Source: Enoplolaimus lenunculus (Eukaryota; Nematoda; Enoplea; Enoplida; Thoracostomopsidae). From it: a DNA stretch of 64,000 nt. Shown piece by piece: positions 49,195-60,700 of the stretch. The position numbers and the translations under genes are program-made. The notes under the pieces are model-generated. The model ran no database searches, was not told the DNA's origin, and was given only the letters and a program-made list of their open reading frames with translations. The DNA is taken from positions 1 to 64,000 of the forward strand of contig JASANG010002121.1 in NCBI GenBank assembly GCA_030248215.1, given 5' to 3'. The first letter of the stretch is position 1, and each line of letters starts with the position of its first letter.

Positions 49195-50769
49195 CTCGTT
49201 TGGATTGCACCCTCACTCGATTAAAAATTTCGCAACCGTTTTTTGTATGAAGGAAAAGTTACAAAATGATCAATAATATTGTAGCAAAATTGTTTTTACG
49301 TTATTAGTAAAAACTGTTGTATTTGATTTGCAAAAACAATTTTGTGAACAAGATAATTATAACAAAGGTCGACAAATTGAGACAAACAAAGTATGAAAAT
49401 AAACATGCGGGTCAATAGGAAGCTCAGGGTCGGCATAACAACTAGGGTCGGTGACAAAATAATGAAAATGCAGAAATATTCTATATTAATATTTGCTAAT
49501 TTAAATGTATATCTTGTATATATTTCTAAATTATGATTGTTTTATGATAAGCGGCGTCGTGTGTTAACATCGTTCTATATTATTAAAGCTGGAAAGACCC
49601 ATGTTGCTATTTTGGGCAACGTTGCAGCTCTTGCAATGATTGTTTCATATATAAGCAAGAGACTTCATATATGTGCAAATTAGAACACATTCTTAAAAGG
49701 TTTGTGTCGAATGTTTTAGGGTTGCAAATTTGCGACCATGTGTTGATTAGTATAAGCGATTGGTTAGTTTTGCTGCACAGTAGACACCGACGAGAGAGTT
49801 CGAATAAAAATACTGGTAATTTTACACAAATTATGTTACTAAACAGGTGCAGATGATTAAAAACAATTCACAATAATATCGATCTTTCCGCCAACTGTAT
49901 TTTAGCAGGTTCATAGTCGTGCGACTGTTCCTATATATCGCTGGAGTCGTTGCTTGCAAATGCAATTTTCTCGGTCTTAAAAGCACAATCTGTGAAATGT
50001 ATTCGTAACTTTGATTTTCAATTAGTGCTGTGTAATAATTTTATTCGTTCTCTTCGGAGCAGGGTTGGTTTTTGCTAAAAAATTTAGATGGACCGAGAAA
50101 AATTGATATTTTCCGTTTTTAAATGAAAAAAAAAACAGAAAAGTTGACAAATATGTAGTCGTGCTTGAGCAAATACAAAGACGATAACTTATGCTAAAGC
50201 TGGTGACAAAGTGCTGTCACTTTTAGCAAAACTCGTTCCAGATGACAGGCGTGAGAAAGTCATATTACTTACAAATATCTGCGACGTTTTGTCGCTGTTA
50301 CTCAATTTCTTTCAGAAATTAATGTTTTTAAATTTTTTCATTTTTTCGTTTTTTAAACCATTACAAAAAACAAAAGAAACCTTTTTCGTTGGTTTTTTTT
50401 CGGTGCCTAACCTTACTTCCTAGTGATTGCACCTCCTTAAACGGCGAAGTTTGAATAATGTACACTATATATTGGTCTTTTATGTTGCAATTATATGTCA
50501 TAAGATAGTGCATGAGGGTTCCACGTTTGCTTTTGTTTTGTATCGAAAATTTCGCTTTACAAAGTAGTTAGCGACCGAAACAAAGAAAAATGATAGCAGC
50601 GGTAGTTCAAGCATTTGTTGACGCTGGCAAAGATTTATTTACAATTAGAGATCAGTGTTTGGCGTAGCAAACCAACAAAACTGAGCGATTCCTTTTAGAG
50701 TCTCTCAGCCAATACTTTGAAGGCACTCAGCCAATACTTTGAAGGCAGGAACAGTAGCATACACATTGA

Positions 50770-50866
50770 AAAGCCTAAATCCAAGGATCGGCGTAAGAAT
50801 TGCCTATAACTAAGAATAAATCCGTCTAAGCCAAAGCAAAAAATTCGTCTAAAACATCAGCTTTAC
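50770..50866. mobile_element. Older TTAGGC-core copy hit by the 50867 insertion
   Basis: AAAAGCCTAAATCC...TAAGCCAAAGCAAAAAATTCG is the family core in the opposite orientation. It is cut at the octamer where the younger copy inserted and resumes after 51022 with weak similarity. Confidence 0.5.
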
Positions 50867-51014
50867 GGTCCATGTATAGAACAGGGCCGGATCGTTTTCC
50901 AGAGGGGCTATATAAGAGTCAGTTTATGCTTTAGACTAATTTTTTGCTTAGGCTTAGGCGTAGGCTAAGGAATATGCTTATACTACTGTTCCGGCCCTGT
51001 TCTATACATGGGCC
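50867..51014. mobile_element. 148-bp TTAGGC-core hAT-like MITE, well preserved
   Basis: The ends GGTCCATGTATAGAACAGGG and CCCTGTTCTATACATGGGCC are near-perfect inverted repeats about 27 bp long. A perfect AGCTTTAC duplication flanks it at 50859-50866 and 51015-51022. The core is GCTTAGGCTTAGGCGTAGG, preceded by TTTAGACTAATTTTTT. This is the type copy for the family in the window. Confidence 0.85.
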
Positions 51015-52704
51015 AGCTTTACTGTGAAAAAATGATTCGCTCCTCAACGTAAACCGCGGGCCATTTCTCCGCGTACAAAAAAACAGTTTTGAAGAATGCC
51101 GTTTGAAACTGTGAAATGCGTTTAGGGTTTTATTTTTGACACTATTACTAAAATTGTAAATGACCTTTATCTAAATTGTGCTGGAATTTATACCGACAAT
51201 CCCAGCATCGAAGGATTTTTAATCTTATATCCCGATGCACTCACTATACGAAGCAAATATATTCAAAATTCAAAATATTTGATTTATGTTCGATCTTTTT
51301 CATCAAATTTATATACAGGGACCACAAAAACGACGGTTAAAAACATGTATTGCCGCACTCATATATTCATTGTCATTAATAGAAATTGGTGTAGTTTCAT
51401 TGTTTTTTTCCCTTTACCGAACTGAGTCAGTCAAAATTAAACGTGTAAAAACAGTTTTGTTCACATCCGCAAACTGCAAAATCAAATGCAAAACTTTGTT
51501 GGTCTTTTTTTCAGTCACACTATCCATGTTTGTACTCTCAAACGTTATCTGTTATTATAGGCTGCGTTTTTGTAGATGCACACTATACAAACGGGTAAAC
51601 ATGGAAAATAGATACCCTAACAAACCTCGGACTGGTCAAAAATAGACGCTTTTTTGACGTTTCAGTGAAGCCAAACTCCTAGCTAAACGATATATTCTGG
51701 CTAGCTATGTTTTTTAATTGAAACGAATCATTCAAATACTTTTTGCAAAACAACTCCTACTTAACCCCTAGTACTTATCGGTACTGTATATTATTCTATT
51801 TTACGCTCACCTCAATGATGACGATCGCTGTTTAAAAATGATGCCTGTCAAATATATCAACCTCTTTGAAAATCATAGTTTGGGTGTGTGTGTGAAAAAT
51901 TTGATTTAATAATTTTTGAATGACAGAACGGCGTAAAATTCAACTGAAAAATTGAAGAATTTAGGGAAAATTTAAAATAGCGTATATAGAATGAGATGCG
52001 TCTGAGTTATACGGGAGCGCTACGTTGTTTGCACGATTGTTAGTATTTGACTCATCCACTGATGCAATACGGAATACGGCCGAAGCGTCTGTAATTTAAG
52101 GCAAATATAACTATGATATCTTCCCAAACTAAAATATTGGCTACGCCCACAATGGTCAACCGACTGCATAAATTTGGTACTTTTGCTGTTCTCCACCCTA
52201 TGGAAAGTATTAATCCTCCCAAATGGTTAATATACATAGTTGATGACCGTAACAAGCTTAATATAAAGCATCTAAGCCTATAACTTAGCCTATGCAACTT
52301 TTTCACTGTGGGCAAAACTACAAAAGTGCCGAACATAAATACTTATCGGGAACGTTCATGTGAAAAAATAGAGTTGTCGGAAACTGTCGATTATTGAACT
52401 GAACACATACAACTATTAGTTTACGACCCTTTATTAAGTTCGAATATTTCAAACAGCGTTCATCGACATTAAATTATGTCGCAAACATGAATAAAAAGTA
52501 CAAATTTTTTAACAAAACCCTCTCGTGTTGTGACAACAAATTGATTGCAAAAAAGGCTGCTGCTGCTGATGCTTTTTTATAGGCGCATGATGTTTTGTGG
52601 TAAACTCTTGAAGGCTGTCGAAGTTATGTTGTCTAAAACTGACATTGAATACGGTTTGAGCACAAATTGTTTTGTTCGCAGTTACACTAAGCATTTAACA
52701 TATT

Positions 52705-52938
52705 GGCCCAAGTAAAACATCAGGGCCGGAACGTTTTTCTACGGGACTGAAATGGAGTAAAGCTGAAACTGTGGACTATTTTTTGCTTTAGGCTAAGGCT
52801 TAGGCTTGCTTAAGATTGGGTGTAAGCTTATCCTTGCGCTTTGGCTTAGGCTTAAGTAAAAGCTTATCCTTACACTTAGGTTTAGGATTCGAATAGACTT
52901 ATATTATTGTAACGGCTGCCCTGGTCTGCACATTGGCC
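52705..52938. mobile_element. 234-bp TTAGGC-core hAT-like MITE
   Basis: The left end GGCCCAAGTAAAACATCAGG and right end CTGGTCTGCACATTGGCC are family ends. The core holds many TTAGG(C/T)TTAGG-type units and is longer than in the 148-bp copies. Flanking octamers do not match as direct repeats. Confidence 0.65.
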
Positions 52939-53330
52939 GATATGTTTGTGGCAGCGAAAATTTATAATAACTGATGAAGCAAGCACTTTGTGCCAAACCA
53001 GTGGTAATAAGCTAAATCAGATAAGAGCCTCTGTAACTCGTACGGTTGGCTCAACGACCGGACGATGCTAAAACATTCATACTGATGTCATTTTATTATT
53101 TTGCAGCAGTTCAGCTTTAAAAAATCGCAAAAGATTTGTAAAAAATTATTCAAACAGACGTGAGGATACAACTAATTGTCGGCAAAGATCACTGCGAAAT
53201 TCAATGTATAACTCAGCAGATTTGTCGACGTAACAAATCAGTCTCAAAACATACCTAGTTTTGTTCGCATTCTAAACTTTTAAAATAAATTTAAGTAACT
53301 AGTATCAGGAGAGGATAATATATGTACCTA

Positions 53331-53621
53331 ACAAGAGTGTTCAAGTGGTTATATATGTGTACAGAAGAATTGTACCCAGCGCACTGTTGTGTTGTTTGCT
53401 TACTCCTTTTAGAGGGCAGTACAACTTGTACTAACCTTGAAATTTTAAGGTATATACTTTACACGCTTTAAAGCAATCCGTTCGTATTTCAAAATTGCTA
53501 AGCTTGTTCCGTCGTATATATGGCATGACATCGACCCCCTAAATAAGGGGGTCGGGCAAAAACGCAACACCTGGTGATACATTTTGTACCATGCACAGGG
53601 CAGGTAGTTGCACACTCTTGT
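53331..53621. mobile_element. 291-bp MITE with ACAAGAGTGT ends, TA target site
   Basis: It starts ACAAGAGTGTTCAA and ends GCACACTCTTGT, with TA on both sides. The CCCCTAAATAAGGGGGT motif and GTACC(A/C) arms match the element at 13991-14355. The minus-strand frame covering it is not a gene. Confidence 0.65.
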
Positions 53622-54389
53622 TAAATATTTTATGCACTTCTGCTAGTATTAAGTGAAAGAATCTTAAAAATGTTTCGAACATTAAAAGTGCAAGCAGACC
53701 ACAATCATTAATGCCGAAAAACAACGTTAAAACACTTTCGTTGTATATATGTTCTTCCGACTCCTTATGTGGACGAAACACAAAACTGTGCACGTCACGA
53801 TGCTGCGATCTGCATTGTTTGTGGTGCTAAATACGTTTTACCATACTCTTGAACGAGAACTAATTTCGCCAGGCAACAGTGTTGTCCGCCAACCAGTACA
53901 CTGAAAATATTTATTTATTACTACCTCGGCATTATAGACACTTTACCTGATGTAAGTAAGAAATTGCAGTAAACATTGTGGCTCTTCAACGGAATTTATA
54001 CTAAATTCATTTGTAGGTATCGAAAATGTTCGTTTGACAAACGGAAGAAATTAGAAATAAATTTTGAAGGAAACGACTAGTGCATATATTTGGGCTAGGT
54101 TTGGACAAAGTTATTTCGGCGTCTATGACAGTGTTTCGAAACCTAAGCGTTGGCCAAAGCCTGAGTACAAGCATAACAGGTTTGCTTGTAAGGGAAAGTA
54201 TACTGTAAAAGGCCTGCTTTATACATTGGCCGAAGATTATAACAAAAACTTGCGTTGAGGTGCATATCTGTCCTTACCTTCCGTCGTGATTATAAGATGC
54301 AGTGAGCAGTGAACCACCAGATGGTATATTTTCAACCCACAAACAATCTGAAACATTTCACAAAATAATTTGAACTCAGGAAAACAGCA
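53622..54389. other. Downstream flank of WDR31
   Basis: This is the likely 3' side of WDR31. AATAAA-type signals on the minus strand occur at about 53914-53922, some 750 bp past the stop. A decayed TTAGGC-core element with a right end near 54231 lies here. The true poly(A) site is not determined. Confidence 0.3.
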
Positions 54390-54531
54390 GGCCTATGTTA
54401 CTTCAAGGGGCGTCCAGCGTTTCTGGTGGGTCTATAAAAGAGTATTCTAGATTACAATTTTTGCTTAAGCTTAGGCTTACGCTTAGGAATACGCTTAATC
54501 CACTGGAACGCCCCTTAAAGTAGCATTAGCC
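54390..54531. mobile_element. 142-bp TTAGGC-core MITE, variant ends
   Basis: The ends GGCCTATGTTACTTCAAGGG and CGCCCCTTAAAGTAGCATTA are complementary variants of the family end, followed by CGTCCAG. The core is TTTTTGCTTAAGCTTAGG. Flanks AAACAGCA and AGACCGCA match at 6 of 8 positions. Confidence 0.65.
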
Positions 54532-54665
54532 AGACCGCAAATGAATATTTGAAAATAACGGTATATGAGAACACTGCATAAAAAAAGTTATTTTCGTTTA
54601 TAAGCTGAGAACCTTCGTCACGACACAGTCACGGTAATTTGTTGTTTTTTCTATAAATCTCAAAT

Positions 54666-54736
54666 TTAAGGTATGCGGTCAAATGTTGCAGCTAATAGCA
54701 TTGCCAAGTCTAGGCCCCAAATTTTGTTGACATCTT
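54666..54736 (-). CDS. WDR31: WDR31 probable last exon
   Basis: After acceptor GTCCCTTTTAG the frame (K)DVNKIWGLDLAMLLAATFDR then IP ends at TAA. AMLLAATFDR fits the family C-terminal ISLLCASFNR. An alternative acceptor 16 nt upstream (CCGCAAG), paired with a donor 5 nt further downstream, would give PSLLEDV and a longer overlap with the family. Which pair is used is undecided. Confidence 0.45.
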
Positions 54737-57700
54737 CTAAAAGGGACGGCTTGCGGACATTGTCAATAATTGTAAAATTTAAGTATCACCAAGTAGCGAT
54801 AGATGCTATTGCACGTTTGAAAATATTGACATTTAACCGTACTTTGGGTATCTCGATTCCAAACACGAACCGAATGATCAGTTGAAACGCTGAGAATCAG
54901 CGGAAACCTAGACTGAGCAAAATTTTGAGGCAAAAATAAAGCGCAATTGACCGATTGTTCATGGCCGACGAATTCGTGGATTAGCCGTTGCTGGCGAAGA
55001 TCGTAAAGCTGTAAGAAACAGTATTAAATGTTTTAAGTAGAATTGCCTTAATTTAAATAATTACGTGTAGCGAAAGTTTTACTTGTTACACAAAACATTT
55101 GAATATACCAGGCGTCGATAAACCCGCAGCTGCATTTAGCAAATAAATGCGAAATTTCAAACAAAGTGACATTTTGCATACCGTTGAAGACGTAAACCAA
55201 GTATTAACAAGAGCCGAATCTAAACAATTGCGTTTCAGGCGCATTAAAACTAACCTAAAATTACTTACCACATTTAAATAGTACAAATAATTACCCTTGC
55301 AAAAAATTTTAAATGCCGGCATGAAGCGACTTAAAATAAACTTCAAAGTAACTCACGCTTACGACAAGCCTGTAGTTTCTCAATTTTTAACTGAGTCAAC
55401 AAGCTTTGGACATTGGGATCATGTACAGCTTATTGAGGTAAAAGTAGTATAATATATTTTTAAGCCTAAGCCGAAGCCTAAACGTCAGCGTAAAGGTAAC
55501 CATATTTCGATAACTAGGCCAAAGTCAAAGAGCCTAAGCAAAAAGTTTGTTTAAAGGAAAACATAAAGTTACAGTTTTGCCGTCCCATAGAAAATCGATA
55601 AGCTCCTCAGCTATACATGTGGGGGGGAGAGATTGTATCCCAGTGAAATTTACTCCAAAACACCGCATAGGACTTACCGTGAGTTCACATCCGTTTCCGT
55701 TGAATCCATTGCTACTTGTCAGACAGTATAACCCGTCGTGACTAACATCACAATGCGACAAAATGTGTTGCTTCTTTTCGAATGTTTGCACCGGTTCTGA
55801 CAACCCACGTCGAATATCCCAGAGCCTACGAACATAAAAATTCGGTGCATTCAGGTTTCAGCGACAATAACACCGGGGCGTAGCCAGCGCATATGCCATA
55901 ACATTTCTTAAAGACTCGTATACAACTATACCTAATTACATTTCAATTCATTCGTTAAGTCTATAATTAAAATGCAGCACTGGTTTACATAAAAAGTTCT
56001 TACTAAATTTGTTCACGTTTCAAGCTTTTAACACCGCATTGACGATTTTACTCGCGACCAAAAATTTCTGGAATTTCAACTGATGGACTTGAGGTCAACC
56101 TTATGGTAGGGTAGCTATTAAGCTGCAATTTTGCAATAGACATAACGCAAATATGTTACTTCAATTCTTTATCTTCGCTTGTTTGAGCAAGTAGTTCAAG
56201 TTGTTTAGACCAACAGATGTGTGTAACCTGTAATTTTTAACATAGCTGAGATGTACAACAAAAAAAACCCCCAACTGTCAGATTCGTAATGCATAATGTT
56301 TTCACTGCACAATACAGATACGGTGGCACCATACATTTTGATTATTTCAATGGAACCGCATAATAAATTTGTAAAAAATTTGGGGCTTGGAACGCCGTCT
56401 GGCACGATAAGTATAGCGTTATGTATTTTCAGACTGACAGAAGCCATAAAATAGCGGAAAATGTTTGCTTCCAACTATAACGGTATTTAAAATGTCAAAT
56501 GTTATAAACAGGGTTTAGGTAGAAGCACACTTATCTGGTGTTACTGTTTTGGTTACGCTACGATTTAAGTTATTGCTTAGACACGCGTATACACAGATTA
56601 AAATCTCCACAGGACGTGAGAGCCAACTAGGGTTAAAACGTCAAGCTCTTTTTGCTGAATTATAATGTGAAACACCTCACACTAAAGTCTCCGCTGTTCG
56701 AATATATACCATACACACATGAAATAGAAAATATTTATGAGACAAAGAGTTAAATGCTGAGAATCAAGGTTTTTGGGCATCTTCGTTCGAGCTTACTCTA
56801 AATACTGGCGGCGCAAGCCAATTCTTATTTCAAGGTGCGTTATCGAAATGGATTTTTGAGTGACAATCTACTTTTTATGCACCAATGATTGCACACTAGA
56901 CTAATCCTCAGATAAATTGCAGATTTTGACTTGTACATGAACCATACTGTTTGGCTAAACTAAAATGGCAGAAAGTCTTTGCACTCTTCACGCCACGTTT
57001 CAAGTGTAAGGCTTAGGCTTAGCCTTAGCGTTATAGGATGAGGCTCACAAGGGTCTGGCTGAACAATTAGCGCTACGAATAGCGGTTAAAATTTACCAGG
57101 TTTCTGGGTTGTTTCGTGGTCCGAATGCATGCACCAGTTTCGATATCCCAAATTTTAATGCTGTTATCTCTTGAGCCAGAACATACTTGTCCATCTGTAA
57201 CGATAATGACACAGAAAGTGTAAGAATTCATGCGTTAAATGTGTACATCACATAAATCAATATATGTTGTACCACAGTTTACACAGTAAGATAGGTGCTT
57301 ACAACTAGAACTACCGTGGTTTTGACACAACAGTTCAGCACACTTGAGAGACGGTTACCGAACACCCCAGCGTGACTTGACCGTTTGAGGCACGGCTGAT
57401 GGACGCTCCAGAGTGCCTTAACAGTGTCTCAAGTGTGCTAAACGGCTATACCGCACGGAAGACGGTGTACACGAATGGAAACGTAAAAACACTTAAAGCA
57501 CTAAAAATAATTCACTACAAGCTTCATAGCTTGTGAAATTTTAACACACCACGCATAAAATTTTTCTTCCTTCACTGCTCTTATGTCATTTTAGGCCGTA
57601 TCCAGCCCGGATCAAGTAAAGTTTCCCTGTAAGACATCAAGTAATGTTTTCCACCCTTTGGGTATAAACTAAAATTTTTACCCCACTGGTGGTTTCAGGT

Positions 57701-60700
57701 ACTCAAAAGGTCGTTCTGTTCAACAGGACCAAGCTGAATGTTCTTTGCAGGAATGAAACAGATATCAGCTCGCAACCGTTTACTGCCAACTTAAACTTTG
57801 TAGGGAGGCAGAATTAAAGGACACAAAGGATCCGATGGAAGCTGTCAGAAAACACCCTCGAAACATATGCGATGTGCTACGAGCGTTTGCGAAAATTTAT
57901 CTGAGCAATTCATGCTGGCACGATCAATGATTTAGGGTCAATTGTCCTCCCGTAATACAAACGCACTGCTAAGCTTTGCTTCAAACGTGCGGTGCACTCG
58001 AACATCGCAGCCGTGCTGTGGGCGCAGCTCATCAACTCGTGCAGCACACTCGTGCAGATCTAGTGCATGCACTCGTTCTTTATTAACTTGCGCAGCAAGA
58101 CAGCAATGTTCTCGCGCACGTACTCTCCTTGATTCGTTTCGCTAGTGCCTCACACTCGACGCATGGCAGCAGTGTGTGTTCATATATCGGAGTACCACAA
58201 AGCCTAACTACAAGTGTTACTTATTTATAAACGTGTATATTTAGCATCGTCAGAAAATTTAACCCGGAGCAGCAGAAAGAAATGTTTGGGGGCACATAGC
58301 CATGAAAATATAAGCACATCTGTTTAATACAATCAAAGCAAGGTCGTTTAAGAAGGGACACCATCTCCATGACGAAGCATCCCCGTTCAATGCCAAATAC
58401 GGATTATTATATTGTTGAGTACCTACCAACAGGCAGCTCTAGTGACTTAACTTGGCTGTAAACTCGCAAATTTAACATAGTTGCACTTGATCGCACTTTA
58501 GCTATTGCGTGGTTTACATTAAGTGTACGCAATGTTATAATTCTCAGCCGCTGTGGACGACGACTTTTGCTATTTGAATACAGCAATTGGTGATGGTTAA
58601 AATTTGTATTTTTCGTAATTTATGAATATAAACGACAAGGCCTTAAAAATTCGAAATCTATTGTATTTATGATTTAAATTTAACATTAGCACTTGTCGTT
58701 GTAGGGACTGTAAATACTAACAGTTAACAGGTTACCTAGGGCCGTCGCCACTCCAGTAACAACAAATTCATGCCCTTCCAGTACTCGAGCTGATTCGCTG
58801 GTGCAAAAATTCCAAATGCGAACCGTTGTATCTCTTGATCCAGTGACTATAAACTGTTTCGCGGGAAGACTGCAATAGGACATCTGAAAAAAATCAGGTT
58901 AAACAATTAATATTCTACTTTGAAGTGGTTTCGATATTTACTGCTGATGTACAGTTTAAGAATTTTGTACTTCGTGTGTGTAAAATGCACTTGGGTGCAA
59001 GGCGTCCGTTGGGACACCCAATGAGCGCCCGCTAAGAAGCACAACGACAAACCCCAAAGCCACAATCCTACGTGATCTAACTTTGCACCACATAGCCATC
59101 CACGCCGAACCTGGTATGGCGTACAGCTGCCACGGTACACCATTCTGCAAAGAAATCCCTCGGACGCATTAGGCATTGAGGAGCAGCCTACTGAAATACA
59201 CAACTCTTCTTATCGGTCAACGAAGACCAGAGAGCGGATGCGAAATTTCAGGGACTTGTTTAACTCCCTCTATACTGGTGTTAATTTAAGAAAAGACGGA
59301 AGTTATATATCTCCACAGTGTTGTATTATTTACACTATCACATGCTTAGGCTTAGTCTCACGATTGAAAGAAAACGATTATTGCAACTTTGAAATCACGT
59401 TTCCTATAAACCATAGTACTTTATTCCGCTTTTGTACTCTTCCTCGCGCGTTTACGGTAAAGGCTTAGGTTTAAGCTCAGACTTAGGCTTATGTAAACAT
59501 TAGGTAAAGATTAGCCTTACATTAGGCTTATTTAAATCTTTTTTGAAACTTAAGACTAAAATCTGAGCTTGAATCTGTAGAGGCACGGGACGGAACTATG
59601 CAAGAGCCGTGTATTTTTCGGAATAGTTACGACCACAACCAGACGGCCCCGAAAAGACATTTGACAAAACAGGTTCAACCTTGGTGACTTCTTCTTGATG
59701 ACCTGACCAGTTTCGAATCACTTCTTGGCGTTCGTAGTTTGACAGCTTGATTGTCTACAATTTTCACGACTAATTTTTAAACATTGTGGTCCGCAAATAA
59801 ACAATAGCAATACACAGGGTGCTTAAGTTTCAGGCCGTTGATTGGTTACACTTGAAGTGGACGCCAGCGAAATGTGTTCAGACAACAAATATCCACTTTT
59901 CAACAGCAAAATCTCCCGTCAATTTCAGTACCTCAGCGCTTAAACCAAAAACTACAGAACAAATTGTTAAATATACCACACGACGGCTGTATAATGTTTA
60001 TGAAAAATCTAAACGTCTTAAAGTATGCCCATCCACAATGGCGGATCCACGGAGGGGCCACCCCGGCCGTGGCCCCCAACAGCATCTCGACAAAAATTAT
60101 ATACTGTCTATTGCTGTTCTACGCTGTTTATTTCTCTGTTTTATACACAATAGTATAAACACGCTTTAAAGTTTCTTGGCCCTGGAGTCATTTATGCGCT
60201 AGGGCTCTACCCGCTTACGGATTCTTATTAGGTATATGGACTCCTATTAATTGGGACTCAAAATGGGGACCCCCCTCTTATTTAGGTCACTACAGTATGG
60301 GTCAAAAATAAGTTTATTACCTCTGAAATTTTGCCCCCCCCCATTTTGAGATCCTGGATCCGCCACTGCCCATCCATATTTATTATTCTTTTGTTACTAA
60401 ACCTATTAATGCCGATTTTCTCAACAACAGTTCTCGTTGTTCGCTATATGTCCACCCATATTTGTTCCCTACGTATTCCTCAATATTTACGGTTGAGGTT
60501 TATTCTTAGACGTGGGGTTTGGTAAACATTTAGACAAAGACATGATCTTCGGCTTAGATAAGCCTTTATAAAACCATAACTATAACCTTCAGCTTAATCT
60601 CTAGCCTGTGACGGTAAGTGTATGGTGTACAATAGCCGAGACATTATACCGGCAACAGTATATTAATGTACCAGGGACGCGAGTACAATTTCTGCAAGTA

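Larger units (their letters stand above)
42853..53330. other. Long intergenic region between the small minus-strand exon and WDR31
   Basis: Apart from the possible exon at 43743-43800 and the listed repeats, no gene is supported. A GC-richer patch at about 43265-43345 is open on the minus strand (GSGGVFKGDLVMQHLEWSAH) but lacks an acceptor and may be repeat-derived. Frames at 44.7-45.0, 48.75-49.1 and 51.3-51.6 kb show no domain or splice support. Confidence 0.35.

Noticed and set aside
52705-52938. 8-bp duplication around this MITE
   Set aside because: The flanks AACATATT and GATATGTT are closer to inverted than direct copies; no target duplication can be claimed here.
57942-58145. Cys/Ser/Arg-rich 67-codon frame as a gene
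   Set aside because: It lies in a WDR31 intron on the opposite strand and is produced by the CACTCG-rich repeat.
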